Source: Rhizobium sp. WYCCWR10014
GTDB taxonomy: Bacteria > Pseudomonadota > Alphaproteobacteria > Rhizobiales > Rhizobiaceae
Assembly: GCF_001657485.1 (NCBI RefSeq)
Contig: NZ_LXFU01000025.1
Location: 62,001 to 126,000, forward strand
Direction of reading: 5' to 3'
Length of the DNA stretch: 64,000 nucleotides
In this document: piece by piece, positions 20,851 to 31,086 of the stretch
Layout: each line of letters opens with the position of its first letter
Position numbering within the stretch: position 1 is the stretch's first letter
Notes under the pieces: model-generated
Told to the model about the DNA's origin: nothing
What the model saw: the letters and a program-made list of their open reading frames with translations, nothing else
The model's database searches: none
Program-made: the position numbers and the translations under genes

Positions 20851-20950
20851 GATGTTTCCTCCGGCGGTCGGGATGAGAGGCTGAGATAGCGTAACATCCG
20901 CGGCCGACGACCGGCATCAAGAGATGGTGATGGATAGGTGAGCGAAGGGC

Positions 20951-22243
20951 TCAGCCGTCCTTTTCGACCGCATGGACATTGATCTCCACCGCCCGGCCGG
21001 CCTTCCAGCCATTGATTGCCGCGCCCAGTCCGAGCGCGACGAAGAGGGCTGCGCACCAGGAAAAGCTGCCGGTCCAGCCGCGGATGAGGCCGACGATGAG
21101 CGGGCCGATGGCGGCGAGCAGATAACCGACGCATTGCGCCATGCCGGAAAGATGGGCGGCGACATCGGGATCGCGCGAGCGCAACACGATCGTCGTCATG
21201 GCTGCCGCGATCAGCCCGCCCTGGCCGATGCCCTGCAGCACCGCCCATAGCCAGACCGTCGAAAGCGGCGCGAAGAGCAGGCCGAGCAGGGCGATGACGG
21301 CAACGCCGCAGAGGCTCGCATTGATCAGCCGCTGGTCGCGGCCGCGCACGGCGATATGCGGCACGACCAGGCAGGACGCCGCCTGTACCATGACCGACAG
21401 GGAAACGATCGCCCCTGATGTGACGCCGTCGAGCCCGCGTTCGCGCAAGATCGGAACCAGCCAGCCGAAGACGCAATAGGCAAGGGCCGATTGCAAACCC
21501 ATGAATAGCGTCACCTGCCAGGCGAGCCGGTCGCGCCAGAGGCCTTTGACGTGGAAGCCATTTCGTCTTGCCTGCCGGCCGCTGCGAAGAACCTCGGGCA
21601 GCCAGAGCAGGCCGACGATCAGGGCGGGCAGGGCCCAGATGGCGAGCGCGCCTTCGAGGGAGCCGCCCAATCCGTGCTCGATCGGCAACGTCAGCCCGGC
21701 GGCACTTGCCGCACCGGCGCAAAGCGCCATCGTGTAGAAGCCGGTCATCAGCGCGGCGCGCCCGGCGAAATCCCGCTTCACCAGCCCCGGCAGCAGCACA
21801 TTGCCGACGGCGATGCAGGCGCCGGCAAGGGCGGTGCCGATGAAGAGCAGCGGCACGGAGGAAAGCCCGCGCAAACCCGTGCCGAGCGCCAGAAGCAGGA
21901 GAACGCCGAGCAGCGTACGTTCGGTACCGAAGCGCTGGGCAAGGCGAGGCGCAAGCGGCGAGAAGGCGCCGAGGCAAACAACAGGCAGCGTCGTCAGCAG
22001 GCTGGCGCCCAGCGCGCTGAGGCCGAGTTCCGAGCGGATTTCCGGCAGAAGCGCCGAGGCGCTCGAGAAGACCGGGCGCAGGTTGAAGGCGATCAGCACC
22101 AGGCTCGCGCCGAGCAGGAAACGCCCCGCAGCTCCCCGCACCGGCATTGCCTGCGGCAGCAGAAGGCTGCCTGCCTCCGCATCGATCAGCAATTCGTCGG
22201 CGGAGTCGACCGCGCTGACGGCATTGTTGGAAGGCGTGTTCAT
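20951..22243 (-). CDS. MFS transporter, CynX/NimT type
   Basis: A 430-residue major facilitator with about 12 membrane segments. The signature ASLVLIAFNLRPVFSSASALLPEI near residue 50 is characteristic of the CynX/NimT branch (cyanate, 2-nitroimidazole and related small molecules). The first 40 residues are hydrophilic. The start ATG overlaps the stop of the upstream GntR gene by four bases (ATGA), so the two form one operon under the palindromic operator at 22916-22962. The transported compound is not known. Confidence 0.88.
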   Translation of the reverse strand: MNTPSNNAVSAVDSADELLIDAEAGSLLLPQAMPVRGAAGRFLLGASLVLIAFNLRPVFSSASALLPEIRSELGLSALGASLLTTLPVVCLGAFSPLAPRLAQRFGTERTLLGVLLLLALGTGLRGLSSVPLLFIGTALAGACIAVGNVLLPGLVKRDFAGRAALMTGFYTMALCAGAASAAGLTLPIEHGLGGSLEGALAIWALPALIVGLLWLPEVLRSGRQARRNGFHVKGLWRDRLAWQVTLFMGLQSALAYCVFGWLVPILRERGLDGVTSGAIVSLSVMVQAASCLVVPHIAVRGRDQRLINASLCGVAVIALLGLLFAPLSTVWLWAVLQGIGQGGLIAAAMTTIVLRSRDPDVAAHLSGMAQCVGYLLAAIGPLIVGLIRGWTGSFSWCAALFVALGLGAAINGWKAGRAVEINVHAVEKDG

Positions 22244-22929
22244 GACAGGATCATCCGGTCGAGTGCGGCAAGAACCGGCGCCATGAAACGGCGCACCGCC
22301 GCATCCGCCTTGTCGGGATCGCCGGTCTCGATGGCATCGACGATATCGGCATGCGCCTGCATGTCCGGTTCGGGAATATCCTTGCCGAGCGTCGCCGCGA
22401 TGGTATCGGCGATCGAGGCCGAGAAGAAATCGTAGATCTCGATCATCGCCCGGTTGCCCGAAGCGGCGATGACAGCCTTGTGGAAGGCTAGGTCGCCTTC
22501 GACGAAGGCGGCCTGATCGCCGCCGTCGTAATTGCCACGTTCGGCAAGCAGCCTGCGAAGCCCGGCAACAGTCTCCGGCGTCTTGCGGATCGCCGTCAGC
22601 CGGGCGGCCTCGACGTCGAGCGCCAAGCGCGCCTCGAACTGGTCGCGCAGGCTGGCGCGGCGCGCCATCGTCAGCGGCCGGCCGGCATCGGTCGTCGAGC
22701 GGACATAGGTGCCCGAACCCTGCCTTGTCTCGAGATAACCCTGGGAGACGAGAACGCGAACCGCCTCTCGTACCGTGCCGCGGCTGACGGAAAGCATCGC
22801 CGACAGCGAGGCTTCATTCGGCAATTTCTCGCCGACCGCCCAGCGTTTGCCGAGAATGTCGCCGCGGATTGCCTCGATCGCCTCATCCGCGAGATTGGTC
22901 TTGTTGAGCGCTCGCATCTCACTACTCAT
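22240..22929 (-). CDS. GntR family transcriptional regulator, FadR subfamily
   Basis: A 229-residue regulator: winged helix in residues 10-75 (AIEAIRGDILGKRWAVGEKLPNEASLSAMLSVSRGTVREAVRVL) and an all-helical FCD ligand domain (residues 90-220, with the metal-binding-type FVEGDLAFHKAVIAASGN). It heads an operon with the MFS exporter. The annotated ATG (22929) lies inside a 47-base perfect palindrome; an alternative ATG at 22917 would put the start at the palindrome edge. The palindrome strongly suggests autoregulation. Confidence 0.92.
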   Translation of the reverse strand: MSSEMRALNKTNLADEAIEAIRGDILGKRWAVGEKLPNEASLSAMLSVSRGTVREAVRVLVSQGYLETRQGSGTYVRSTTDAGRPLTMARRASLRDQFEARLALDVEAARLTAIRKTPETVAGLRRLLAERGNYDGGDQAAFVEGDLAFHKAVIAASGNRAMIEIYDFFSASIADTIAATLGKDIPEPDMQAHADIVDAIETGDPDKADAAVRRFMAPVLAALDRMILS

Positions 22930-22962
22930 AAAGTCATCAGATGACTTTATGAGTAGTGAGAT
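22916..22962. promoter_or_regulatory. 47-base perfect palindrome at the GntR gene start (probable operator)
   Basis: Two perfect 23-base arms around a single A at 22939; the inner part reads AAGTCATCAGATGACTT. It overlaps the first four codons of the GntR gene and extends into the leader. FadR-type proteins bind short palindromes near their own promoter, so the centre is a good operator candidate, but the full length far exceeds a normal site and could also form an RNA cruciform or hairpin that hides the start codon. Confidence 0.75.
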
Positions 22963-23014
22963 TTCGATCTTTCGTCAACGCCGGACATCAAGACGATAAA
23001 GCCATCAAGACAAT

Positions 23015-23045
23015 AAAAAAGGGCCGCCTCGGCGACCCTTTTCCA
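23015..23045 (-). terminator. Rho-independent terminator of the 23-codon micro-ORF unit
   Basis: On the minus strand AAGGGTCGCC and GGCGGCCCTT form a ten-pair stem with one mismatch and a tight GA loop, followed by six T residues. It lies about 55 bases beyond the stop of the micro-ORF at 23101-23172 and points away from it, so it most likely ends that transcript. Confidence 0.75.
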
Positions 23046-23100
23046 TGAGTTTGGCCTCAAACTGGCCTGGACTGTCTATGCAGCCCTAGGAAGGCGGGGA

Positions 23101-23172
23101 TTAGAGCGAGGGCTGCCTCGCCTTCGTCACCTCTTCCATGCCCGTTACGAGGTCCGAAATCTCATTAGACAT
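23101..23172 (-). CDS. 23-codon micro-ORF of unknown function
   Basis: A very short reading frame beginning MSNEISDLVTGMEEV and ending in QPSL. It has a strong ribosome binding site (GGAAGG on the minus strand at 23180-23185, seven bases before the ATG), and a terminator follows. The peptide is acidic, without a hydrophobic stretch, so not a membrane peptide or toxin of the usual type. It sits in the 480-base gap between the GntR gene and the glutamine amidotransferase gene, the rest of which is otherwise empty apart from a small inverted repeat GTGTTC-N6-GAACAC at 23277-23294. It could be a leader peptide, a micro-protein or part of a small RNA. Not recognised. Confidence 0.5.
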   Translation of the reverse strand: MSNEISDLVTGMEEVTKARQPSL

Positions 23173-23445
23173 TGGATCACCTTCCTTTCGTTCTGTTGCT
23201 GATGGCTTAAAGTTAGGCTGATTCTTCTGAGATGCAAGCAGAAATGCACGCATGCGCTGCTTTGACAGAACCGGGGGTGTTCACAAAAGAACACGGCTTT
23301 TCGCCGAATGTGAAGGTGCCAGGCGCCACGAAACTGTCATGTTGCGCTTGCAAACCGGCAACGCGTTAAGCTGTTATTAGCCGTGACATCAGACAATTTA
23401 GAGCATTCCCGCCGATGCGGCGGCGGGTTCCGGAGCAAGAAAGCC

Positions 23446-24255
23446 ATGTGTCGCTGGGCAGCCTATCGTGGAGATCCTCTCTATCTCGAGGAGCTGGTAT
23501 CCTCGCCCGCCCATTCGCTGATCGAGCAGTCCCATTGCGCCACCCGCGCCAAGACGGCGACGAATGGCGATGGCTTCGGCATCGCCTGGTATGGCGACAG
23601 GCCCGAGCCCGGCCGCTACCGCGATATCCTGCCGGCCTGGTCGGATTGCAATCTGAAGAGCCTGGCGCGGCAGATCCGTTCGCCGCTCTTCCTCGCCCAT
23701 GTCCGCGCTGCCACCGGCGGCGGCACGCGCCGCGACAACTGCCACCCGTTCACCCATGGCACCTGGTCCTTCATGCACAATGGCCAGATCTCCGGCTTCG
23801 AGCGCCTGCGCCGGCCGATGGAGGCGATGCTCGACGACGAGCTGTTCAATGCCCGCAGCGGCACGACCGATTCCGAGCTGATGTTCCTGCTGGCGCTGCA
23901 GTTCGGTCTGCGCGAGGCGCCGGTCGCCGCGATGGCTCACATGATCGGTGTCGTCGAGGATCTGGCCGACAGCGTCATCGGCTCGATCCTGCTGCGCTTT
24001 ACCGCTGCCTTCTCCGATGGCGACACCCTCTATGCTGTTCGCTATGCGACCGATCGCAAGGCGCCGACGCTCTATGCCTCGCCTGTGGGTGCGGGCTATT
24101 GCCTTGTCTCCGAGCCGCTGAACGACGATGGCGATGCCTGGGCGGAAATTCCGGATGGCAGCGCCGTCACCGTCGGTAAAGACGGCATCGACGTCGTCGA
24201 CTTCCGGCCGGAGAAGCGGAGTGCCTCCAAGCCGCGCGTGGCTATTCCTGCCTGA
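23446..24255 (+). CDS. class II glutamine amidotransferase (YafJ-like)
   Basis: A 269-residue stand-alone class II (Ntn) glutamine amidotransferase domain. The family needs a cysteine directly after the initiator methionine as the nucleophile, which fixes the start at 23446 (MCRWAAYRG); the open frame extends upstream to 23383 but would bury that cysteine. Other conserved blocks are NGDGFGIAWYG, FLAHVRAATGG, NCHPFTHGTWSFMHNGQI and SGTTDSELMF. No synthetase domain is attached, so the acceptor is unknown. Confidence 0.9.
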   Translation: MCRWAAYRGDPLYLEELVSSPAHSLIEQSHCATRAKTATNGDGFGIAWYGDRPEPGRYRDILPAWSDCNLKSLARQIRSPLFLAHVRAATGGGTRRDNCHPFTHGTWSFMHNGQISGFERLRRPMEAMLDDELFNARSGTTDSELMFLLALQFGLREAPVAAMAHMIGVVEDLADSVIGSILLRFTAAFSDGDTLYAVRYATDRKAPTLYASPVGAGYCLVSEPLNDDGDAWAEIPDGSAVTVGKDGIDVVDFRPEKRSASKPRVAIPA

Positions 24256-24266
24256 GCCGCTGGCGA

Positions 24267-25472
24267 TTAGCTGAGCTGCTTGGCGATCAGCGCCGCGAGT
24301 CGTTCGGCGACCTCTTCCTTCGCCAGGTCAGGCCATTGCTCGACGCCATCGCGGCGAACGAGTTTGACGCGGTTGCGGCTGCCGCCCATGATGCCGGTCG
24401 CAGGAGAAACGTCATTGGCGACGATCATGTCGGCGCCTTTCCTTTCGAGTTTTGCCTTTGCGTTGCTTTCGACATCCTGCGTCTCGGCGGCAAAGCCGAT
24501 CACCAGCTTCGGCCGCATCGTATGATGGCCGACGGTTTTCAGGATGTCAGGGTTCTCGGTCAGCGCCAGCGTCGGGATGGATTCGCCCGGATGTTTCTTC
24601 AGCTTCTGGTCGGCGGCCGAGGCGACGCGCCAGTCCGCCACCGCTGCGACCATCACGGCGATGTCGGCCGGCAGCGCCGCGAGCACGGCATCACGCATTT
24701 CTTCCGCCCGCTCGACATGCACAACGGTCACGCCGACGGGGTCGGCGATTGTCACCGGCCCCGATACGAGCGTCACCTCCGCTCCGAGCTTTGCAAGGGC
24801 TGCGGCGATCGCATGGCCCTGCCGGCCGGAGGAGCGGTTGGCGATATAGCGCACCGGATCAATCGGCTCATGCGTCGGTCCTGAGGTGACGATCGCCTTG
24901 CGTCCCTTGAGCGGCTTTTCTCCGTCGTCGAGCATGGTTTCGGCCGCAGCGACGATCTCCAGCGGCTCCGCCATCCGGCCAAGCCCGGCCTCCCGGCTTT
25001 CCGCCATCTCGCCGGCCATCGGCCCGACGAAGCGGATGCCGTCGGCTCTGAGCATCGCCGCATTCCGCCGCGTCGCCGGATGCGCCCACATGGCGGGATT
25101 CATCGCCGGTGCGGCAAGCACCGGCCTGTTGGTCGCAAGTAGCACGGTCGAGGCGAGATCGTCGGCAAGCCCGTTCGCCATCTTTGCCATCAGGTCGGCC
25201 GTGGCAGGGGCGATCAGCACGAGGTCGCAGTCGCGCGCCAGGCGGATATGGCCGATATCCTGTTCGTCCTGTCGCGAAAACAGATCGAGAAAGACATGGT
25301 CCGCCGCCAGTGCACCGACCGCTAGCGGCGTGACGAATTCCTGCGCACCCTTGGTCATCACAGGGCGCACGCTCGCGCCGCGCTCACGCAGCCGGCGGAT
25401 CAGATCGAGGCTCTTATAGGCCGCGATGCCGCCGGAGATGATGAGGAGGATGCGTTTGCCGCTGAGAGCCAT
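24267..25472 (-). CDS. coaBC: bifunctional phosphopantothenoylcysteine decarboxylase/synthetase
   Basis: CoaBC carries out two steps of coenzyme A synthesis: CTP-dependent coupling of cysteine to phosphopantothenate (CoaB) and FMN-dependent decarboxylation (CoaC). The CoaC half (residues 1-185) has LLIISGGIAAYKSLDLIRRL and the flavin/substrate motif APAMNPAMWAHPATRRN. The CoaB half begins VTSGPTHEPIDPVRYIANRSSG and contains the KLKKHPGE lysine motif. Length 401 is normal. It is convergent with the amidotransferase gene, with an 11-base gap. Confidence 0.97.
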   Translation of the reverse strand: MALSGKRILLIISGGIAAYKSLDLIRRLRERGASVRPVMTKGAQEFVTPLAVGALAADHVFLDLFSRQDEQDIGHIRLARDCDLVLIAPATADLMAKMANGLADDLASTVLLATNRPVLAAPAMNPAMWAHPATRRNAAMLRADGIRFVGPMAGEMAESREAGLGRMAEPLEIVAAAETMLDDGEKPLKGRKAIVTSGPTHEPIDPVRYIANRSSGRQGHAIAAALAKLGAEVTLVSGPVTIADPVGVTVVHVERAEEMRDAVLAALPADIAVMVAAVADWRVASAADQKLKKHPGESIPTLALTENPDILKTVGHHTMRPKLVIGFAAETQDVESNAKAKLERKGADMIVANDVSPATGIMGGSRNRVKLVRRDGVEQWPDLAKEEVAERLAALIAKQLS

Positions 25473-25589
25473 GGCCTTCTACCCGTTGCCTTTTCTGACC
25501 GCCCTCGACCCTAAGCCTTTGGTGGAGAACATGCAATCGCGCGGGCGACAGGCATCGGAGCTACTCTGGTCTCCGCCGCGCTCGTGGGG

Positions 25590-26339
25590 TCAGAGGTTGC
25601 TCATCCCGCCGTCGATGATGAGTTCGCTGCCGACGATATAGGCCGCCTCATCGGAGGCGAGGAAGACGATCGTCTTGGCGACTTCGCTGGGATTTCCGAA
25701 GCGGCCGACGGGGATCTGAGCCTGGATCTGCGCAGTCATCGCCTTGGAATCGGCTTCCGATGCCCCGAGCTTGCTGTAGAGCGGCGTGGCGATCGGCCCC
25801 GGGCTGACGGCGTTGACGCGGATGCCGCGGCCGATGAGTTCGCCCGACAATGTCTTGGCAAGCGTCAGCAGCGCGCCCTTCGTCAGCGAATAGACGCTGG
25901 AGTTCGGCATGCCGATATGGGCGTTGATCGAGGTGTTGAGCACGATCGCGGCCTGCTTCGAAAAAATTGGCAGCAGCGACTGAATCAGGAAGAACGGGCC
26001 CTTGACGTTGATATCAACCGACTTGTCGAAGGCGGCTTCGCTCCACTGTTCCAGCGGCCCGAATTCGGCGACCCCGGCGTTGATGAAGAGGATGTCGAGC
26101 GTGCCGAAAGCCTCCCTCACGCTCTCGGCGACGGCTTTCTGGCCGACCGCATTGCCGGCATCGGCCTGGATGACGGTGGCTTTGCCGCCAAGTTCGGCGC
26201 GGGCCGCCTCGACGCTTGCCGCGCTGCTGCCGGTAACGACGACGCGGGCGCCCTCGGCGATGAACTGGCGGGCGGTCTCGAGACCGATGCCGCTGGTGCC
26301 GCCGGTGATGAGGGCTGTCTTGTTTTGCAGGCGTGACAT
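25590..26339 (-). CDS. SDR family oxidoreductase
   Basis: A 249-residue classical short-chain dehydrogenase. The NAD(P)-binding TGGTSGIGLETA lies at residues 12-23, NAG at about 90, the catalytic Ser-Tyr-Lys in the region NTSINAHIGMPNSSVYSLTKGAL, and the C-terminus ends IIDGGMSNL. It lies downstream of a second SDR gene on the same strand (spacer 135 bases). Both are near a LysR gene that probably controls them. The substrate is not evident. Confidence 0.9.
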   Translation of the reverse strand: MSRLQNKTALITGGTSGIGLETARQFIAEGARVVVTGSSAASVEAARAELGGKATVIQADAGNAVGQKAVAESVREAFGTLDILFINAGVAEFGPLEQWSEAAFDKSVDINVKGPFFLIQSLLPIFSKQAAIVLNTSINAHIGMPNSSVYSLTKGALLTLAKTLSGELIGRGIRVNAVSPGPIATPLYSKLGASEADSKAMTAQIQAQIPVGRFGNPSEVAKTIVFLASDEAAYIVGSELIIDGGMSNL

Positions 26340-26474
26340 GATGACGTTCCTTTGATCGAATTTTGGGCCGCGGCCCGTTGTTATTCAATGGGAGAATGCT
26401 CTGAAAAAAGCGGCGCGATAAGCCGGCGTGTTGAAGGATCGTCAACCCGCAGCGGATAATCGTGCCGCGCCATT

Positions 26475-27239
26475 TCAGGTGCGGGTGATCGAAGCGCCAC
26501 CGTCGACCAGCGAGGCCGTGCCGGTGACGAAGCTCGCATCGTCGGAGGCGAGATAGAGAACCGAGCGGGCGAGTTCTTCGGGTGTCGCGACACGCTTCAG
26601 CGCATGCAGATTGGTGACGAAGGCCTGCTTCTCAGGCGTATCGTTCATGTCCCGATACATGTCGGTATCGACTGCACCCGGCAGGATGGCATTGATGCGC
26701 ACGCCCTGCTGACCGAATTCGGCGGCAAGCGCCTGTGTCAGGCCGATCAGGCCGGATTTACTGGCGGCATAGGCGGCAACGCCCGGAAAGGCGAAGCTGT
26801 AGCCGACAAAGGTTGAGGTGAAGATCACCGAGCCGCCGCCATTCTCCACCATTGCCCCGATCTGGTGCTTGGCGGCGAGGAAGGAGGCCGTCAGATTGAT
26901 TGCCAGCGCCTCGCTGAAGCCCGCTTCGGAAACGGCGGTGCTCGCACCGGCTTCGCCGAGCGTGCCGGCATTGTTGAAGGCGACGTCGAGCTTGCCGTAA
27001 TTTCTCACGGCGGCGGCGACCAGCGCCTTGTGATAATCTTCCGAGCGCACGTCGCCGGCAATGGCGATGGCATCGCCGCTCTCTGCCTTGATCTCCGCAA
27101 CGAGGCTGTCGAGTTCTCCTTGACGGCGGGCGCCGACGACGACCTTGGCGCCTTCGGCGGCGAAGAGTTTTGCCGTGGCGCGGCCGATGCCGGAGCTTGC
27201 GCCGGTGACGATCGCGACCTTGTTGTTCAAGCGGTTCAT
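26475..27239 (-). CDS. SDR family oxidoreductase
   Basis: A 254-residue short-chain dehydrogenase with TGASSGIGRATA at residues 12-23, FNNAGTLGEAG, the catalytic serine/tyrosine/lysine region ending VAAYAASKSGLIG, and the closing block VTGTASLVDGGASITRT. The ATG at 27239 has AGGAGAT at a good distance; the frame is open to 27305. It is divergent from a LysR gene (27365), a standard target arrangement, and probably co-transcribed with the SDR gene at 25590. Function unknown; the level of similarity between the two SDRs is only that of the family. Confidence 0.9.
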   Translation of the reverse strand: MNRLNNKVAIVTGASSGIGRATAKLFAAEGAKVVVGARRQGELDSLVAEIKAESGDAIAIAGDVRSEDYHKALVAAAVRNYGKLDVAFNNAGTLGEAGASTAVSEAGFSEALAINLTASFLAAKHQIGAMVENGGGSVIFTSTFVGYSFAFPGVAAYAASKSGLIGLTQALAAEFGQQGVRINAILPGAVDTDMYRDMNDTPEKQAFVTNLHALKRVATPEELARSVLYLASDDASFVTGTASLVDGGASITRT

Positions 27240-27364
27240 GGTTCCATCTCCTGTGTTGAGGCGAGGCGGCCCTTGCCGTCCCTTCCGTTGAATGGAAGAT
27301 GGCATTTTCCTTTCGTTCGGATTAGTCTCCAGATCGGGGAACTCGTATTCGGAAAAGCCGAACG

Positions 27365-28270
27365 ATGATCAGGATAGAAGGCATTGCGGCTTTCGTCGCC
27401 GTGGTCGAGGCGGGCTCGGTCAGCGAGGCGGCCAGGCGCCTGCGGCTGTCCAAATCCGTCGTCAGCGAAAGGTTGGCCGAGCTGGAGAAATCGCTCGGCG
27501 GCATGCTGCTGCACCGAACGACCCGCAAGCTCACATTGACGGAGGATGGCACGGTCTTCCTCGAGCGCGCCGCGCGCATCGTGCGCGAGATCGAGGAAGC
27601 CGCGGCCGATATGGCCGAGCGGCGCGGAACACTGTCAGGCCCGATCCGCATCGCCGCCCCCGTCACCTTCGGCCGCATGCATCTCGGCCCGGCGCTCTAT
27701 CCCTTTCTCGCCGAGCATCCCGAGATCGAATTGACCCTCGATATTGATGACCGGCGGGTCGATGCCGCCTCGGACGGCTATGACGCCATTATCCGCAATG
27801 GTCCGATCGCCGATAACAGGCTGGTCGCCTGGAAGCTCACGCGAAGCCGCCGTCTTCTCTGTGCCTCACCGGATTATCTCGCCCGCCAGGGAATTCCGTC
27901 GTCGCTGGCTGATCTCAACAGCCATCGCGGAATTTTCTACACCAACCGCGGCGTTGCCGACTGGCGCTTCCAGACGCCGGAGGGTGCGATCGTCGTCCGT
28001 GCGAAACTGGCGCTCGGCATCAACAATGGCGACATGCTCCGCGATGCCGCGATTGCCGGGCTCGGCATTGCGCTGCTGCCCGCCTTCATAGCCGGCCCGG
28101 CCATCCGCGAGGGCCGGCTTGCCGAAATCGATGTCGGCCATAGGCCGGAGGCCGAATTCATCTATATGGCCCATCCCGAGGGCCGAAATCCCTCCGCCAA
28201 GCTCCGCGCCATCGCCGATCATCTGAAGCAGAGTTTTGGTGATCCGCCCTATTGGGATCTGGTGGGCTAA
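27365..28270 (+). CDS. LysR family transcriptional regulator
   Basis: A 301-residue LysR regulator: helix-turn-helix at residues 1-60 (GIAAFVAVVEAGSVSEAARRLRLSKSVVSERLAELE) and effector-binding domain beginning GPIRIAAPVTFGRMHLGP. It belongs to the CrgA/DmlR-like branch. Divergent from the SDR pair across 125 bases, so it most likely controls those genes. Its stop codon TAA is the first base triplet of a palindromic repeat (28268-28369). Confidence 0.92.
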   Translation: MIRIEGIAAFVAVVEAGSVSEAARRLRLSKSVVSERLAELEKSLGGMLLHRTTRKLTLTEDGTVFLERAARIVREIEEAAADMAERRGTLSGPIRIAAPVTFGRMHLGPALYPFLAEHPEIELTLDIDDRRVDAASDGYDAIIRNGPIADNRLVAWKLTRSRRLLCASPDYLARQGIPSSLADLNSHRGIFYTNRGVADWRFQTPEGAIVVRAKLALGINNGDMLRDAAIAGLGIALLPAFIAGPAIREGRLAEIDVGHRPEAEFIYMAHPEGRNPSAKLRAIADHLKQSFGDPPYWDLVG

Positions 28271-28369
28271 AGCATGTCGCGCAAAAGTGTGCAGCGGTTT
28301 TGCGAAAACGACATGTGCAAAAACAAAGACCTAAAGCGCGAAGATCTGAAAGATCGCGACGCGCTTTAG
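28268..28369. repeat. RIME-like palindromic repeat, full copy A3
   Basis: A 102-base element filling the entire gap between two convergent LysR genes. It opens TAAAGCATGTCGCGCAAAAG and contains GTGTGCAGCGGTTTTGCG, ACGACATGTGC, CAAAGACCTAAAGCGCG, and closes with GATCGCGACGCGCTTTAG. The two halves each form hairpins. The stop codons of both flanking genes are made by its ends. Confidence 0.85.
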
Positions 28370-29241
28370 TTCAGCAGGCTGATCAGGTTCTCGGTGACCG
28401 GCGAGCGATGTGTTTTCAGGATTGCCAGAGCCAGGCGCGCCACGGCCGGCGGCCCTTCGATCGGCCGGTAGGCCACACCTTCGAGCTTGATCTGCGAAAT
28501 CGAGGCCGGCACGATCGAGACGCCGAGATCGGCCGCCACCAGATTGACGACCGAGGAAATCTGCGGCGCCTCCTGTGCCACGGTCAGCTCGAATCCCGCC
28601 TTGCGGCAGGCAAGCACGACATCGTCGTAAAGGCTCAAGCCCACGAGCCGGGGAAAGAGGATGAAGGGTTCGTCCACGAGCGCCGCAAGCGGTAGCTCGC
28701 TGCGCCGTGCCAGGGGATGGCTGGCGGGCAGGGCAATCACCATCGGCTCGTCCGGCAGCCGCCGCAGCCGGATGCCCGTGGGATCGTCGAGGCTGGGGCG
28801 CATGAAGGTGGCGTCGAGCTCGCCGCGTTCCAGCTTCTGCATCAGCGCCAGCGTGTTCATTTCCGTCAACGACAGCTGCACCTCCGGCCAGCGCGCGCGA
28901 AACCGGCGGATCGTCGTGCTGACCACGGGGTTGAAGGCGGAGGAGGCGGTGAAACCGAGCGACAGCCGGCCGGTCTCGCCGCGATTGGCGCTTTGCGCCG
29001 CAAGCTTCGCCTTTTCCGCGGCCGCCAGCGAAGCCTTTGCCTCGCCGAGGAATGCTGCGCCCGCCGCCGTCAATTCGGCGCCGTGCGGCACGCGGTGAAA
29101 CAGCGCCGCACCCACTTCCCTCTCCAGGTCGCGGATCTGCTGACTGAGCGGCGGCTGCCCGATACCGAGCTTGGCGGCGGCGCGGGTGAAATTGCCTTCT
29201 TCCGCCACTGCCAGGAAATACCTGAGATGCCGCAGCTCCAT
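28366..29241 (-). CDS. LysR family transcriptional regulator
   Basis: A 291-residue LysR regulator of the BenM/CatM/CbbR branch (MELRHLRYFLAVAEEGNFTRAAAKLGIGQPPLSQQIRDLE). The ATG at 29241 has GGAG seven bases upstream; a TTG four codons earlier is not needed. It is divergent from an MFS transporter gene (29333) with a 91-base spacer holding the likely operator, so it probably controls the transporter and the following VOC gene. Its TAA stop lies in the end of a palindromic repeat. Confidence 0.92.
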   Translation of the reverse strand: MELRHLRYFLAVAEEGNFTRAAAKLGIGQPPLSQQIRDLEREVGAALFHRVPHGAELTAAGAAFLGEAKASLAAAEKAKLAAQSANRGETGRLSLGFTASSAFNPVVSTTIRRFRARWPEVQLSLTEMNTLALMQKLERGELDATFMRPSLDDPTGIRLRRLPDEPMVIALPASHPLARRSELPLAALVDEPFILFPRLVGLSLYDDVVLACRKAGFELTVAQEAPQISSVVNLVAADLGVSIVPASISQIKLEGVAYRPIEGPPAVARLALAILKTHRSPVTENLISLLN

Positions 29242-29332
29242 CGCTATCTCCAAAACCTATCGGAATCGACGGTCTCATATATTGGACAAATGGAGGCGCT
29301 TTGACTAGATCGGAGGTCGGAAGGATGAAGAT

Positions 29333-30966
<1,634 letters not shown>

Positions 30967-31086
30967 CGCGCTGCTCCGGCTCCAGCCGACCCGTCGAAGA
31001 CTTACGGGTGTTTGCCCTGTTCCGCGACGAGGTGCTCGCTGCCCTTCATCACGGCACTGACGCGGCATTCGCATCGGCCAGACATT

